From IMG/VR virus record IMGVR_UViG_3300027534_000005, positions 1 through 39,828 of that record: a stretch of 39,828 nt of DNA; one strand, 5' to 3'. A model generated the notes under the pieces. That model did not search any database. It was not told the DNA's origin and worked only from the letters and a program-made list of their open reading frames with translations. Below, piece after piece: positions 6,648 through 13,240 of this stretch (position 1 is the stretch's first letter; every line of letters begins with the position of its first letter). The DNA is from a virus. A program made the position numbers and the translations under genes.

Positions 6648-6856
6648 AGACCGTAATTGAAATGGCGCGGGAGGCTGGGTTGGTAGGTGGGCCGGTATAT
6701 GCGCGAGGACTTGAACGCTTTGCCGAGCTTATCCGTGCTGACGAGCGTGAGGCTTGTGCGAAGGTGTGTGAGGAAGTTGGCGAAGAATCCGACTCATTTA
6801 CACGAGACATTTTGCGTAGTACAGCCGCCGCCATCCGAGCAAGGGGCAACACATGA
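6644..6856 (+). CDS. Small phage protein, 70 aa (RADEREACAKV family, copy 2)
   Basis: Shares with the gene at 5802 the N-terminal IEMAREA, the central RADEREACAKV and the C-terminal AAIRARG, while other positions differ widely. The pair is a diverged duplication separated by three genes. AAGGAGAACAC precedes the ATG. Confidence 0.78.
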   Translation: MKTVIEMAREAGLVGGPVYARGLERFAELIRADEREACAKVCEEVGEESDSFTRDILRSTAAAIRARGNT

Positions 6857-6969
6857 GAGAGCTAGACCCCGACACATGGCTGATGCTTGGCATCACATGG
6901 TTCCACGGTCTGATGTGTGGCTATGCCATATGGCGACAGGACAAACGAAAGCCAATGGAGGACGAATGA
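6853..6969 (+). CDS. Single-pass membrane mini-protein, 38 aa
   Basis: ATGA overlap at the start, GAATGA overlap at the end. One hydrophobic stretch (WLMLGITWFHGLMCGYAIW) followed by basic residues (RQDKRKP) suggests an inner-membrane peptide. Role unknown. Confidence 0.55.
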   Translation: MRELDPDTWLMLGITWFHGLMCGYAIWRQDKRKPMEDE

Positions 6970-7091
6970 AAAGCCAAAAAGAATACACGATTGACTTTGA
7001 CACAAGCGGAGGATCGTCAGTCCTTGGTCGGCTCATTCGTCTGCTGATGTTTCCAATTGTTTGGGTGATGACAGGAAAGGCAAAGCTATGA
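6966..7091 (+). CDS. Small membrane-associated protein, 41 aa
   Basis: ATG at 6966 overlaps the previous TGA; its own stop overlaps the integrase ATG at 7088. The C-terminal half (LGRLIRLLMFPIVWVMTG) is hydrophobic with arginines, consistent with membrane association. Function unknown. Confidence 0.5.
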   Translation: MKSQKEYTIDFDTSGGSSVLGRLIRLLMFPIVWVMTGKAKL

Positions 7092-8182
7092 AACTAGCAC
7101 GTTACATGCAACACGTTGACCGCAACGGTGTAGTCTCTTACAAGTATGCACCACCCGCTGATGCTGTTGAAGCTGGTGTTGTCAAGCGTAAGGCATTGGG
7201 CACCAACCTTGTCGATGCCATCAACTATTGCAACGAACAGAACGATGTGCTTGATGAGTGGCGTAAGGAACATCGCTACCTGAAACACCTCACCACCAAG
7301 AGCACAGTGTTGGATCTGGTCAAGAGCTACATCAACTCCATCGACTACAGCAAGCTGTCACCCAAGAGCAAGGAAGACTATGTCTACTACCTCAAGCGTT
7401 GGGCAGGTGACAAAGCAACACACACTACGCTGTATGCCAGCAGGCTACAAGACCTGACAACACCATCTATGCAGCGCATCTATGACCTGCATGCTGCACA
7501 CAGCATTAGCTTGGCTAGTCATGTGCTGGCTGTCTATCGCTTGTTGTTTAGCTATGCCATCCGCAATGGCTTCACCACCTTCAATCCCTTCACTGCTGTG
7601 AAGAAACAAACAAGCAAGCCAAGGCGTGTGACATGGGAGAACGAACAAGTGAAGCAGTTCTTGACTGTTGCGTTTGAAAGCTTTGACACACGTAGCTTGG
7701 GACTGTTGGTGTATACAGCGTACTGTGCGGCGCAAAGGCTAGGCGACATGCGCCTACTCACTTGGTCAGACTACAACGTTGAGACAGGTGTGATGTCGCT
7801 GACACAGTCTAAGAGACGTGCTAAAGTTTCGATACCTCTGCCTCAAGATCTTCAACAGATGCTGAGACAACAACACAAAGAACTTAGCTGGCAACAGTAC
7901 ATGTTTCCTACGACACGCACTGTTGGTGGAGTATTGCAGCCATACAGCTTACAAGGATTGGCTAAGGCTGGTCGAGCGTTGATGGACAAGGCTGGACTAC
8001 CGAACGAGTTGCAATTGATGGACATGCGTCGAAGCGCAGTGACGGAGATGATCGGTGCTGGTGTTCCTTTGACAAACGTTATGGCCGTTACCGGGCATGC
8101 TACGCCTTCATCATTGACACCGTACATTAGACACACATTGAAGAGCGCCACTGTTGCACAGCAAATGCGTGGTATGATATAA
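7088..8182 (+). CDS. int: Tyrosine recombinase / integrase, 364 aa
   Basis: Start set at ATG 7088, overlapping the upstream stop. The N-terminal third is a SAM-like core-binding region (SYINSIDYSKLSPKSKEDYVYYLKRW). The catalytic domain shows Arg in AAQRLGDMRLLTW, Lys in TQSKRRAKVSIPL, the second Arg in LMDMRRSAVTEM (the usual HxxR His is replaced by Met), His in VTGHATPSSLTPYI, and the nucleophile Tyr nine residues later. Site-specific integration is the family role. No repressor, excisionase or attP core was recognised nearby, so lysogeny is possible but not shown. Its stop codon lies inside the TGATATAAC box of HNH cassette 2. Confidence 0.9.
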   Translation: MKLARYMQHVDRNGVVSYKYAPPADAVEAGVVKRKALGTNLVDAINYCNEQNDVLDEWRKEHRYLKHLTTKSTVLDLVKSYINSIDYSKLSPKSKEDYVYYLKRWAGDKATHTTLYASRLQDLTTPSMQRIYDLHAAHSISLASHVLAVYRLLFSYAIRNGFTTFNPFTAVKKQTSKPRRVTWENEQVKQFLTVAFESFDTRSLGLLVYTAYCAAQRLGDMRLLTWSDYNVETGVMSLTQSKRRAKVSIPLPQDLQQMLRQQHKELSWQQYMFPTTRTVGGVLQPYSLQGLAKAGRALMDKAGLPNELQLMDMRRSAVTEMIGAGVPLTNVMAVTGHATPSSLTPYIRHTLKSATVAQQMRGMI

Positions 8183-8183
8183 C
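8154..8183 (+). promoter_or_regulatory. Promoter TTGCAC-18-TATAAC with extended -10
   Basis: TTGCAC (8154-8159), 18-base spacer, TATAAC (8178-8183) preceded by TGA. It lies within the last codons of the integrase gene. A start near 8190 gives the second copy of the structured RNA. Confidence 0.65.
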
Positions 8184-8189
8184 TACAAA

Positions 8190-8306
8190 CAAAGATACTG
8201 CAACTCGCACTTGATAGTATCGACAGTGAAGCCTATTAAGGCTACCAATGCAGCAATGCAACGGACGATGTGCGAGATCGTTCGGGTAGTCTTAATAGGC
8301 TTTTTT
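8190..8306 (+). ncRNA. Structured phage RNA with kissing loops, copy 2
   Basis: P1: GATACT (8194-8199) with AGTATC (8216-8221), loop containing CTCGCAC (8204-8210). Linker GACAGTG. P2: 8229-8246 with 8285-8302, all 18 positions paired (one G-U). P3: TGCA-GCAA-TGCA (8249-8260). P4: 8 bp (8262-8269 with 8277-8284, one G-U), loop GTGCGAG (8270-8276), fully complementary to the P1 loop. P4 abuts P2. A six-T run follows (8301-8306). Helix lengths, junction spacers and loop size equal copy 1 while the paired bases differ in a compensatory way, which supports the fold strongly. Confidence 0.82.
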
Positions 8307-8322
8307 GTTTATAGGATTTGTT

Positions 8323-8862
8323 ATGCTGACAAAGGTGTGTACTAAGTGTGGTGTTGAGAAAAGTGTTGCTGAATACTACAAACATAAAGGTGGCAGATAT
8401 GGTGTTAGAGCATACTGTAAGATTTGTGACAACCAAAGATGTGCTCAACGCTATGAAGCCAACAGAGATGTTGAGCTTGAAAAAAGAAAATCTTGGTATG
8501 AAGCCAACAGAGAAACTCAACTTGAACAAAAGAAAGTTTATTATAAAGTTAACAAAAAGATTCTGATTGAAAAAAACAAGGCTTATTACAAAGCTAACCC
8601 GCACATAGGCACTGCCAAAAGTGCAAAACGAAGAGCAATAACACTTGATGCAACACCATCGTGGGCGAACAAAGAGCATATTGAAAGCCTTTACCTGATA
8701 GCCTCTATCAATAGACAAGGGGGTTATGATTTACATGTTGATCATATTGTTCCTCTTCAGAGTGACATTGTGTGTGGTCTGCATTGCGAGGCTAACCTTC
8801 AACTGTTGCCAGCAAGCGACAACCTTTCAAAAAGCAATCGCCACTGGCCCGACATGTGGTAA
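8323..8862 (+). CDS. HNH endonuclease with zinc finger, 179 aa
   Basis: Start set at ATG 8323 (MLTKVCTKCGVEKS), after ATAGGATTTGTT. Cys pairs CTKCG and CKIC form a likely zinc finger (residues 6-36). The middle holds three repeats of a Y-EANRE-type helical unit (about 45-90), which are fewer or absent in the paralogue at 4194. The C-terminal core is DLHVDHIVPLQSDIVCGLHCEANLQLL ending KSNRHWPDMW. Probable homing endonuclease. The middle region is more A/T-rich than surrounding genes, consistent with acquired DNA. Confidence 0.86.
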   Translation: MLTKVCTKCGVEKSVAEYYKHKGGRYGVRAYCKICDNQRCAQRYEANRDVELEKRKSWYEANRETQLEQKKVYYKVNKKILIEKNKAYYKANPHIGTAKSAKRRAITLDATPSWANKEHIESLYLIASINRQGGYDLHVDHIVPLQSDIVCGLHCEANLQLLPASDNLSKSNRHWPDMW

Positions 8863-8894
8863 ATTTCAAAGATCAACCAACCAAAGGAAATCAA

Positions 8895-9536
8895 ATGACA
8901 GTCAAACTTATCTGGGCAACACCAGACGCAGACAAACACATCGGCTATTGCGCCCGTGTCAGCAACCCCGGCAACCAAGACAACCCCAACGTGGCAGGGC
9001 TGCTGAAGTATTGTGCAAAGAATGCACACTGGTCTGTGTTTGAGATGGCTAGTGTGTGTCTTGAAGTGTCGACCACTCGCGACATTGCCCGACAACTATT
9101 GCGACACAGAAGCTTTAGCTTCCAAGAATTCTCTCAAAGATATGCTGACGCTACACAACTCGGTGACTTCGCTATTCGTGAATGCCGTTTGCAAGACGAC
9201 AAGAATCGACAGAACTCTTTAGAGACAGACGACTTCGACCTCACAGTGTGGTGGGCAGCAGCACAGGCTAGGATGATTGGTGAGGCTGAGTATTTGTACG
9301 GTGAAGCATTGAATCGTGGCATCGCCAAAGAACAAGCCCGTGCTCTGTTGCCTGAAGGGTTGACACCATCTAAGCTGTACGTCAACGGCACTATGCGTAG
9401 CTGGATTACATTCTTGCAAGCACGACTTGATCCGTCTACGCAGAAGGAACACAGGTTGGTGGCACAGGATGCACTGGCTGTGCTGCGTGGTGTTGCACCT
9501 GTGACAGTGTCTGCATTCTTTGGAGAACAATCATGA
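8895..9536 (+). CDS. thyX: Flavin-dependent thymidylate synthase ThyX, 213 aa
   Basis: ATG at 8895 follows CCAAAGGAAATCAA. The ThyX signature RHRSFSFQEFSQRY (about residues 73-86) is intact, and the length is close to the usual 210-250. ThyX methylates dUMP to dTMP using methylene-tetrahydrofolate, FAD and NADPH, raising dTTP supply during replication. Later ARALLPEGLTPSKLYVNGTMRSW matches the conserved C-terminal substrate-binding part. It works with NrdA/NrdB and MazG encoded further along the block. Its stop overlaps the next start. Confidence 0.95.
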   Translation: MTVKLIWATPDADKHIGYCARVSNPGNQDNPNVAGLLKYCAKNAHWSVFEMASVCLEVSTTRDIARQLLRHRSFSFQEFSQRYADATQLGDFAIRECRLQDDKNRQNSLETDDFDLTVWWAAAQARMIGEAEYLYGEALNRGIAKEQARALLPEGLTPSKLYVNGTMRSWITFLQARLDPSTQKEHRLVAQDALAVLRGVAPVTVSAFFGEQS

Positions 9537-9787
9537 CCTGCACCTGCCCTCCAACAAGCCCGTTCCTGTGGGCACAACATCCACGTCCATCCATCTTCGT
9601 TGACGACCCAGTCTTCAAAGCTAAGCATTCTGCTAAGACAGGCTCACAGCTGGCGACAGAGGTGGTGGAACGTAAGCGTAAGGACAACGTCAACTATGGC
9701 ACCATCTATGGCAGCGCTCGTGAACGTGAGGATGCCATCATCCGTAGCAAACTGATGCACATATACAGCAAGGCAGGTACGAAATGA
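9533..9787 (+). CDS. Hypothetical protein, 84 aa
   Basis: Coupled to thyX by an ATGA. The N-terminus is Cys/Pro-rich (MTCTCPPTSPF), and the C-terminal half is basic and helical (EVVERKRKDNVNYGTIYGSAREREDAI). No activity recognised; its fixed position behind thyX may mean joint expression only. Confidence 0.7.
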   Translation: MTCTCPPTSPFLWAQHPRPSIFVDDPVFKAKHSAKTGSQLATEVVERKRKDNVNYGTIYGSAREREDAIIRSKLMHIYSKAGTK

Positions 9788-10257
9788 AAGTGTTTCTCGG
9801 ACCCTATCAAGACGATAGCACCCCTCGACAAGAGGATGTGATGATTGACAAGTGGGATAGCTGGAATGCTGACCACACCATAGCCCTCATTGCTGCACCG
9901 CTGCTTCAACAACTGAAGCTGACCAAGCATGGCTCAGGTATGGTGGATGATGAGGACGTACCTGAAGAGTTGCGTAGTACGTCAGCACCACCAAAGGAAA
10001 ACGAATGGGACATTGATGCCAACCTACATAAGCGTTGGGATTGGGTGCTGGACGAGATGATCTGGGCTATGAAGGAACATGCCGATGGCACAGGCGATGA
10101 CAAGTTCTTTGATCACAGCGAAGTGAATGAAGAGGTTGACTTGTCTGAGCAGTGGTCACAGATCAAGTGTGACAGAGAAGGCTTGGAAGCTTACAACGCA
10201 CGTAAGCAGCGAGGCTTTGAGTTGTTCGGTAAATACTTTCAGAACTTGTGGGACTGA
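9784..10257 (+). CDS. Conserved phage hypothetical protein, 157 aa
   Basis: ATGA overlap at the start. The segment LHKRWDWVLDEMIWAMKEH (around residues 80-98) is a pattern I recognise from a widely distributed phage protein family without known function. The protein is strongly acidic. Confidence 0.75.
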   Translation: MKVFLGPYQDDSTPRQEDVMIDKWDSWNADHTIALIAAPLLQQLKLTKHGSGMVDDEDVPEELRSTSAPPKENEWDIDANLHKRWDWVLDEMIWAMKEHADGTGDDKFFDHSEVNEEVDLSEQWSQIKCDREGLEAYNARKQRGFELFGKYFQNLWD

Positions 10258-10258
10258 C

Positions 10259-10429
10259 ATGAACTACATTTTGATTACTAGAAATCCTAGAGGTAAAGGT
10301 ATTCTTACAATCACGACTGACGACGGAGATGTTGCTCAGTTTGAAACTGAAGAAGAAGCTGAAGCCTGTGCTGACCAGCAACCGTTGTGTCAGGCATGGG
10401 GCTACCAAGTTGTAGAACTGGAACTATGA
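10259..10429 (+). CDS. Small hypothetical protein, 56 aa
   Basis: ATG 10259, one base after the previous stop; longer in-frame starts would lie in the upstream gene. Reads MNYILITRNPRGKGILTITTDDG... with a beta-rich N-half and an acidic helix. Function unknown. Confidence 0.65.
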   Translation: MNYILITRNPRGKGILTITTDDGDVAQFETEEEAEACADQQPLCQAWGYQVVELEL

Positions 10430-10581
10430 CAATGAACATTGAACAAACCATTGTTGCCCTCACGGGCATAGGCTACCTCATCGTCGGCGTTCTTCAATGG
10501 TCCAAAGGCGAACTGAGCAACGGTATGATCTGGACAGGCTATGCGTTTGCTCAGGTTGGGTTGTGGCTTAACATCAAATAA
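10426..10581 (+). CDS. Small membrane protein, 51 aa
   Basis: ATG 10426 overlaps the prior stop; ATG 10432 is an alternative. Two hydrophobic stretches (IVALTGIGYLIVGVLQW and MIWTGYAFAQVGLWL) separated by a short polar turn suggest a two-pass hairpin in the inner membrane. Role unknown. Confidence 0.6.
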   Translation: MTMNIEQTIVALTGIGYLIVGVLQWSKGELSNGMIWTGYAFAQVGLWLNIK

Positions 10582-10583
10582 CT

Positions 10584-12209
10584 ATGGCATTCATTCGCAC
10601 ACACATAAGCTGTGAACACTGCGGTAGTAGTGATGGTGCATCGCTCAACGACGACCACTCCACCTACTGCTTCGTGTGTAGCACACACACACCCTCTTCC
10701 GAAAACATCACCACAGAAAGACAACACATGACTGAAGTAGTCAAACCAAAAGACATGAGCTTCATCAAACGATACAACAACGGAGTAGCCGTTAGTATCA
10801 GTGAGCGTAGACTAACCAAGACCACCGTTGAAAAGTATGGTGTAGTTAGAGATGGTGACAGCTATCTGTTCCCCTACTTCGACGACACTGGATCGTTGGT
10901 GGCTGCTAAGATTCGCAACGTCAAGGACAAGATCTTCAGCACTGAAGGCGACTGGAAAGCTGGCACCTTATTTGGTCAACATCTGTTCTCCAAAGGTGGT
11001 AAGACAATCACTATCGTTGAAGGTGAAGCTGATGCTCTCGCTGCATTTCAGATGATCGGTGCTGGTAAGTACCCTGTTGTTTCGATTCGTAATGGCGCAG
11101 GCTCTGCAGTCAAGGATGTCAAGGCACAGTATGAATACCTCGACAGTTTTGAAACCATCGTCATTTGTTTTGACAACGATGAGCCGGGACGCAAGGCAGC
11201 TAAGGAAGTTGCTGACATCTTCGGTAGCAAAGCAAAGATTGTCAAGCATGATCCAGCTTTCAAAGACGCATGTGACTACCTAGCCGAAAGTAAAGAGCAG
11301 TTGTTCATTAGTCGCTGGTGGTCCAGTGAGCAATATACTCCCGATGGTTTGATCAATGGTGACAGCCTATGGGATGAGCTTAAGAAGCCACGTCAAAAGC
11401 CTGATGCACACTGGCCCTACACTACCCTTGACGGTATGCTTTGTGGCCTACGTAAGCGTGAGCTTGTCACTGTTGCAGCAGGTACGGGTCAGGGTAAGAG
11501 TACGTTCTTGCGACAGATCATTCACCACTTGTTGATGACGACAGACGACAAGATTGGCTGCGCCTTCCTTGAAGAATCACCATCGCGCACAGCACAAGGC
11601 ATCATGTCCATTGAAGCAATGAAGGCTTTGCATCTGCCAACAACAGAGTACACAGAGCAAGAGTTGCGTGATGCTTTTGAGAAGACAATGGGTACTGGTC
11701 GTGTGACAATGTTCTCTCACTTTGGTAGCCTTGACATTGATAACGTCATTGCCCGACTGCGTTGGATGGCAAAGGGTATGGGGTGTAGCTGGATCATTCT
11801 TGACCACTACCAAATGATCTTGTCTGGTATGGATACCGATGAACGCAAAGGCTTGGACATGCTGCTGACAAAGCTTCGTACATTCGTTGAAGAGACTGGT
11901 GTTGGTTTGTTCGGTGTGTCGCATACTCGACGTGAGTCAGGTAGCAAGGGTGCTGAGAACGGTGCAGAGATGACGCTGTCTTCGCTGCGTGGTACAGCAG
12001 GTATTGCTCAGTTGTCTGACGCTGTGATCGGATTGCAGCGTGACCAACAACATGATGACGAGCGAGTGCGTAACACCACCTGTGTCAGATTGTTGAAGTC
12101 ACGATTCACAGGTGAGACAGGACCAGCAGGCTTTTTGTTGTTCAACAAAGACATGCAACGCCTTATCGAGATTGATGATCCCACACCAGACGAACAGGAC
12201 ATACTATGA
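10584..12209 (+). CDS. Primase-helicase (T7 gp4/Twinkle type), 541 aa
   Basis: Cys10/Cys13 and Cys29/Cys32 form a zinc-binding primase module. A TOPRIM fold follows, with ITIVEGEADALAAF (about 138-152) and TIVICFDNDEPGRKAA (about 191-206). The RecA-like helicase domain has Walker A AAGTGQGKSTFLRQ (about 297-310) and Walker B WIILDHYQMIL (about 402-412), then SHTRRES and SLRGTAGIAQLSDAVIGLQRD. It would unwind the fork and lay primers, partnering the split DNA polymerase encoded 1 kb downstream. The length is close to T7 gp4. The start is set by MAFIRTHISCEHC directly before the zinc motif. Confidence 0.93.
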   Translation: MAFIRTHISCEHCGSSDGASLNDDHSTYCFVCSTHTPSSENITTERQHMTEVVKPKDMSFIKRYNNGVAVSISERRLTKTTVEKYGVVRDGDSYLFPYFDDTGSLVAAKIRNVKDKIFSTEGDWKAGTLFGQHLFSKGGKTITIVEGEADALAAFQMIGAGKYPVVSIRNGAGSAVKDVKAQYEYLDSFETIVICFDNDEPGRKAAKEVADIFGSKAKIVKHDPAFKDACDYLAESKEQLFISRWWSSEQYTPDGLINGDSLWDELKKPRQKPDAHWPYTTLDGMLCGLRKRELVTVAAGTGQGKSTFLRQIIHHLLMTTDDKIGCAFLEESPSRTAQGIMSIEAMKALHLPTTEYTEQELRDAFEKTMGTGRVTMFSHFGSLDIDNVIARLRWMAKGMGCSWIILDHYQMILSGMDTDERKGLDMLLTKLRTFVEETGVGLFGVSHTRRESGSKGAENGAEMTLSSLRGTAGIAQLSDAVIGLQRDQQHDDERVRNTTCVRLLKSRFTGETGPAGFLLFNKDMQRLIEIDDPTPDEQDIL

Positions 12210-12379
12210 AGACAATCAAAATGTTAGTTGAGTTGACCTATGACAATGACACAATGCATGAAGACGATGCTGATGGTATTGCTTGGTTCAATGATGAGGT
12301 CTTAGGTGGTGAACTAGTTGCGTGGTCTAACGAGATAGGCGATGAACTTGGTTTCATCAAAGTATTGGAGATACTATGA
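12206..12379 (+). CDS. Small acidic protein, 57 aa
   Basis: ATG overlaps the helicase stop (ATGA). The sequence (MKTIKMLVELTYDNDTMHEDDADGIAWF...) is acidic and beta-rich, and resembles small phage proteins found beside replication genes. Unknown role. Confidence 0.68.
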   Translation: MKTIKMLVELTYDNDTMHEDDADGIAWFNDEVLGGELVAWSNEIGDELGFIKVLEIL

Positions 12380-12525
12380 GCGATGTAGAACGTTATTGGG
12401 AAGCCATACGAAAGCGATGGCCCCATCCAACACCAAGCTATCAACAGCTTGACCCAATGGAACAGATGATGTTGGTTAACTCGATCAACATCTTGTTGCA
12501 AATCTTAAACAACCGGAGAGCGTGA
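12376..12525 (+). CDS. Small hypothetical protein, 49 aa
   Basis: ATGA overlap at the start. The composition (YWEAIRKRWPHPTPSYQQLDPMEQMMLVNSINILLQIL) suggests a helical peptide with a nonpolar C-terminus. No recognisable domain. Confidence 0.65.
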   Translation: MSDVERYWEAIRKRWPHPTPSYQQLDPMEQMMLVNSINILLQILNNRRA

Positions 12526-12659
12526 TGAAAACTTACAAAGAACTTGAGCGTGAAGCTTACATGGCAGGCAACACAGAACTGGCAAAGCTCTATGCTGAGC
12601 TTGATGACATTGACCGTGCTGTCAAAGCCTACGAAGATCTGAGGGATAACCATGAGTGA
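12525..12659 (+). CDS. Small helical protein, 44 aa
   Basis: ATG shares one base with the previous TGA (TGATG). Highly helical and charged (KELEREAYMAGNTELAKLYAELDDIDRAVKAYEDL). Possibly a coiled-coil. Function unknown. Confidence 0.62.
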   Translation: MKTYKELEREAYMAGNTELAKLYAELDDIDRAVKAYEDLRDNHE

Positions 12660-12810
12660 CGGCGGCAAAGGATCTACACAGCGACCACGCTCTGTGGCTG
12701 ATGAAGAATGGGCCAACCGATGGGATGCCATCTTCGGCAAAGACAAACCTGAACAAACAAAGAAGGACAACGATGACGACATGGTTGAACAAGACACTGA
12801 TCGAAGGTGA
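12652..12810 (+). CDS. Small hydrophilic protein, 52 aa
   Basis: Overlaps the upstream gene by 8 bases and the downstream gene by 38 bases. Strongly polar with a W-rich middle (EEWANRWDAIFGKDK) and acidic end. The long overlap with the zincin-like gene makes it less certain than its neighbours. Confidence 0.52.
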   Translation: MSDGGKGSTQRPRSVADEEWANRWDAIFGKDKPEQTKKDNDDDMVEQDTDRR

Positions 12811-13240
12811 CTACCTTGGTATCTGCACCAATGAGGCAGACTACTATCGCACATTGAGATACTTGAAGGTGCCAATGTCAGACTGGGGCAGCTGGTTAAG
12901 CTCAGGTGCTCTGGCTACAACACACTTCTTAGACTCAGCAAAGGGTAACAGAGCCACTGTTGTCTGCATACCTGTGAAGCCTGAGACAGACGGCATCGAT
13001 GTTGCAACATTGTTAGTACACGAAGCCGTGCATGTGGTGCAGGAATACTTCAGGTATATCTGTGAAGACAATCCCGGTAGTGAGATAGAGGCGTATGCTA
13101 TTCAGAACGTGAGTGCTTCGTTGATGAGAGCCTACCGTGATAAACTGTTCCCGAAACCAAAGAAGGAAAAGAAAGATGGACTACCTGTGGGACATAGAGA
13201 CTTACAAGACAGCGTTCACATTCTCAGCGATCAGTGCTGA
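12773..13240 (+). CDS. Zincin-like protein with HEAVH motif, 155 aa
   Basis: Start set at ATG 12773 (MTTWLNKTLIEGDYLG). Around residues 81-92 it reads LLVHEAVHVVQEYF, an HExxH zinc-protease signature in a hydrophobic helix, and IEAYAIQNVSASL downstream supplies a candidate Glu ligand. This resembles minimal metallopeptidase-like proteins found in phages, but proteolysis is not proven and the substrate is unknown. It overlaps the polymerase start by 65 bases. The upstream extension to 12656 would collide with another gene and has no ribosome-binding site. Confidence 0.75.
   Translation: MTTWLNKTLIEGDYLGICTNEADYYRTLRYLKVPMSDWGSWLSSGALATTHFLDSAKGNRATVVCIPVKPETDGIDVATLLVHEAVHVVQEYFRYICEDNPGSEIEAYAIQNVSASLMRAYRDKLFPKPKKEKKDGLPVGHRDLQDSVHILSDQC

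Larger units (their letters stand above)
8171..8862 (+). mobile_element. HNH homing-endonuclease cassette 2 with structured RNA
   Basis: Same order as the cassette at 4038: TGATATAAC box, structured RNA with U-run, HNH gene. It lies between the integrase gene and thyX and starts within the integrase stop codon, leaving both neighbours apparently intact. The last part of the HNH gene is nearly identical in DNA to cassette 1. Confidence 0.75.

Noticed and set aside
4058-8306. OMEGA/HEARO-type guide RNA for IscB-like nuclease
   Set aside because: The HNH proteins are small (164 and 179 aa) with no RuvC segments or bridge helix, and the RNA architecture does not resemble those RNAs as I know them.
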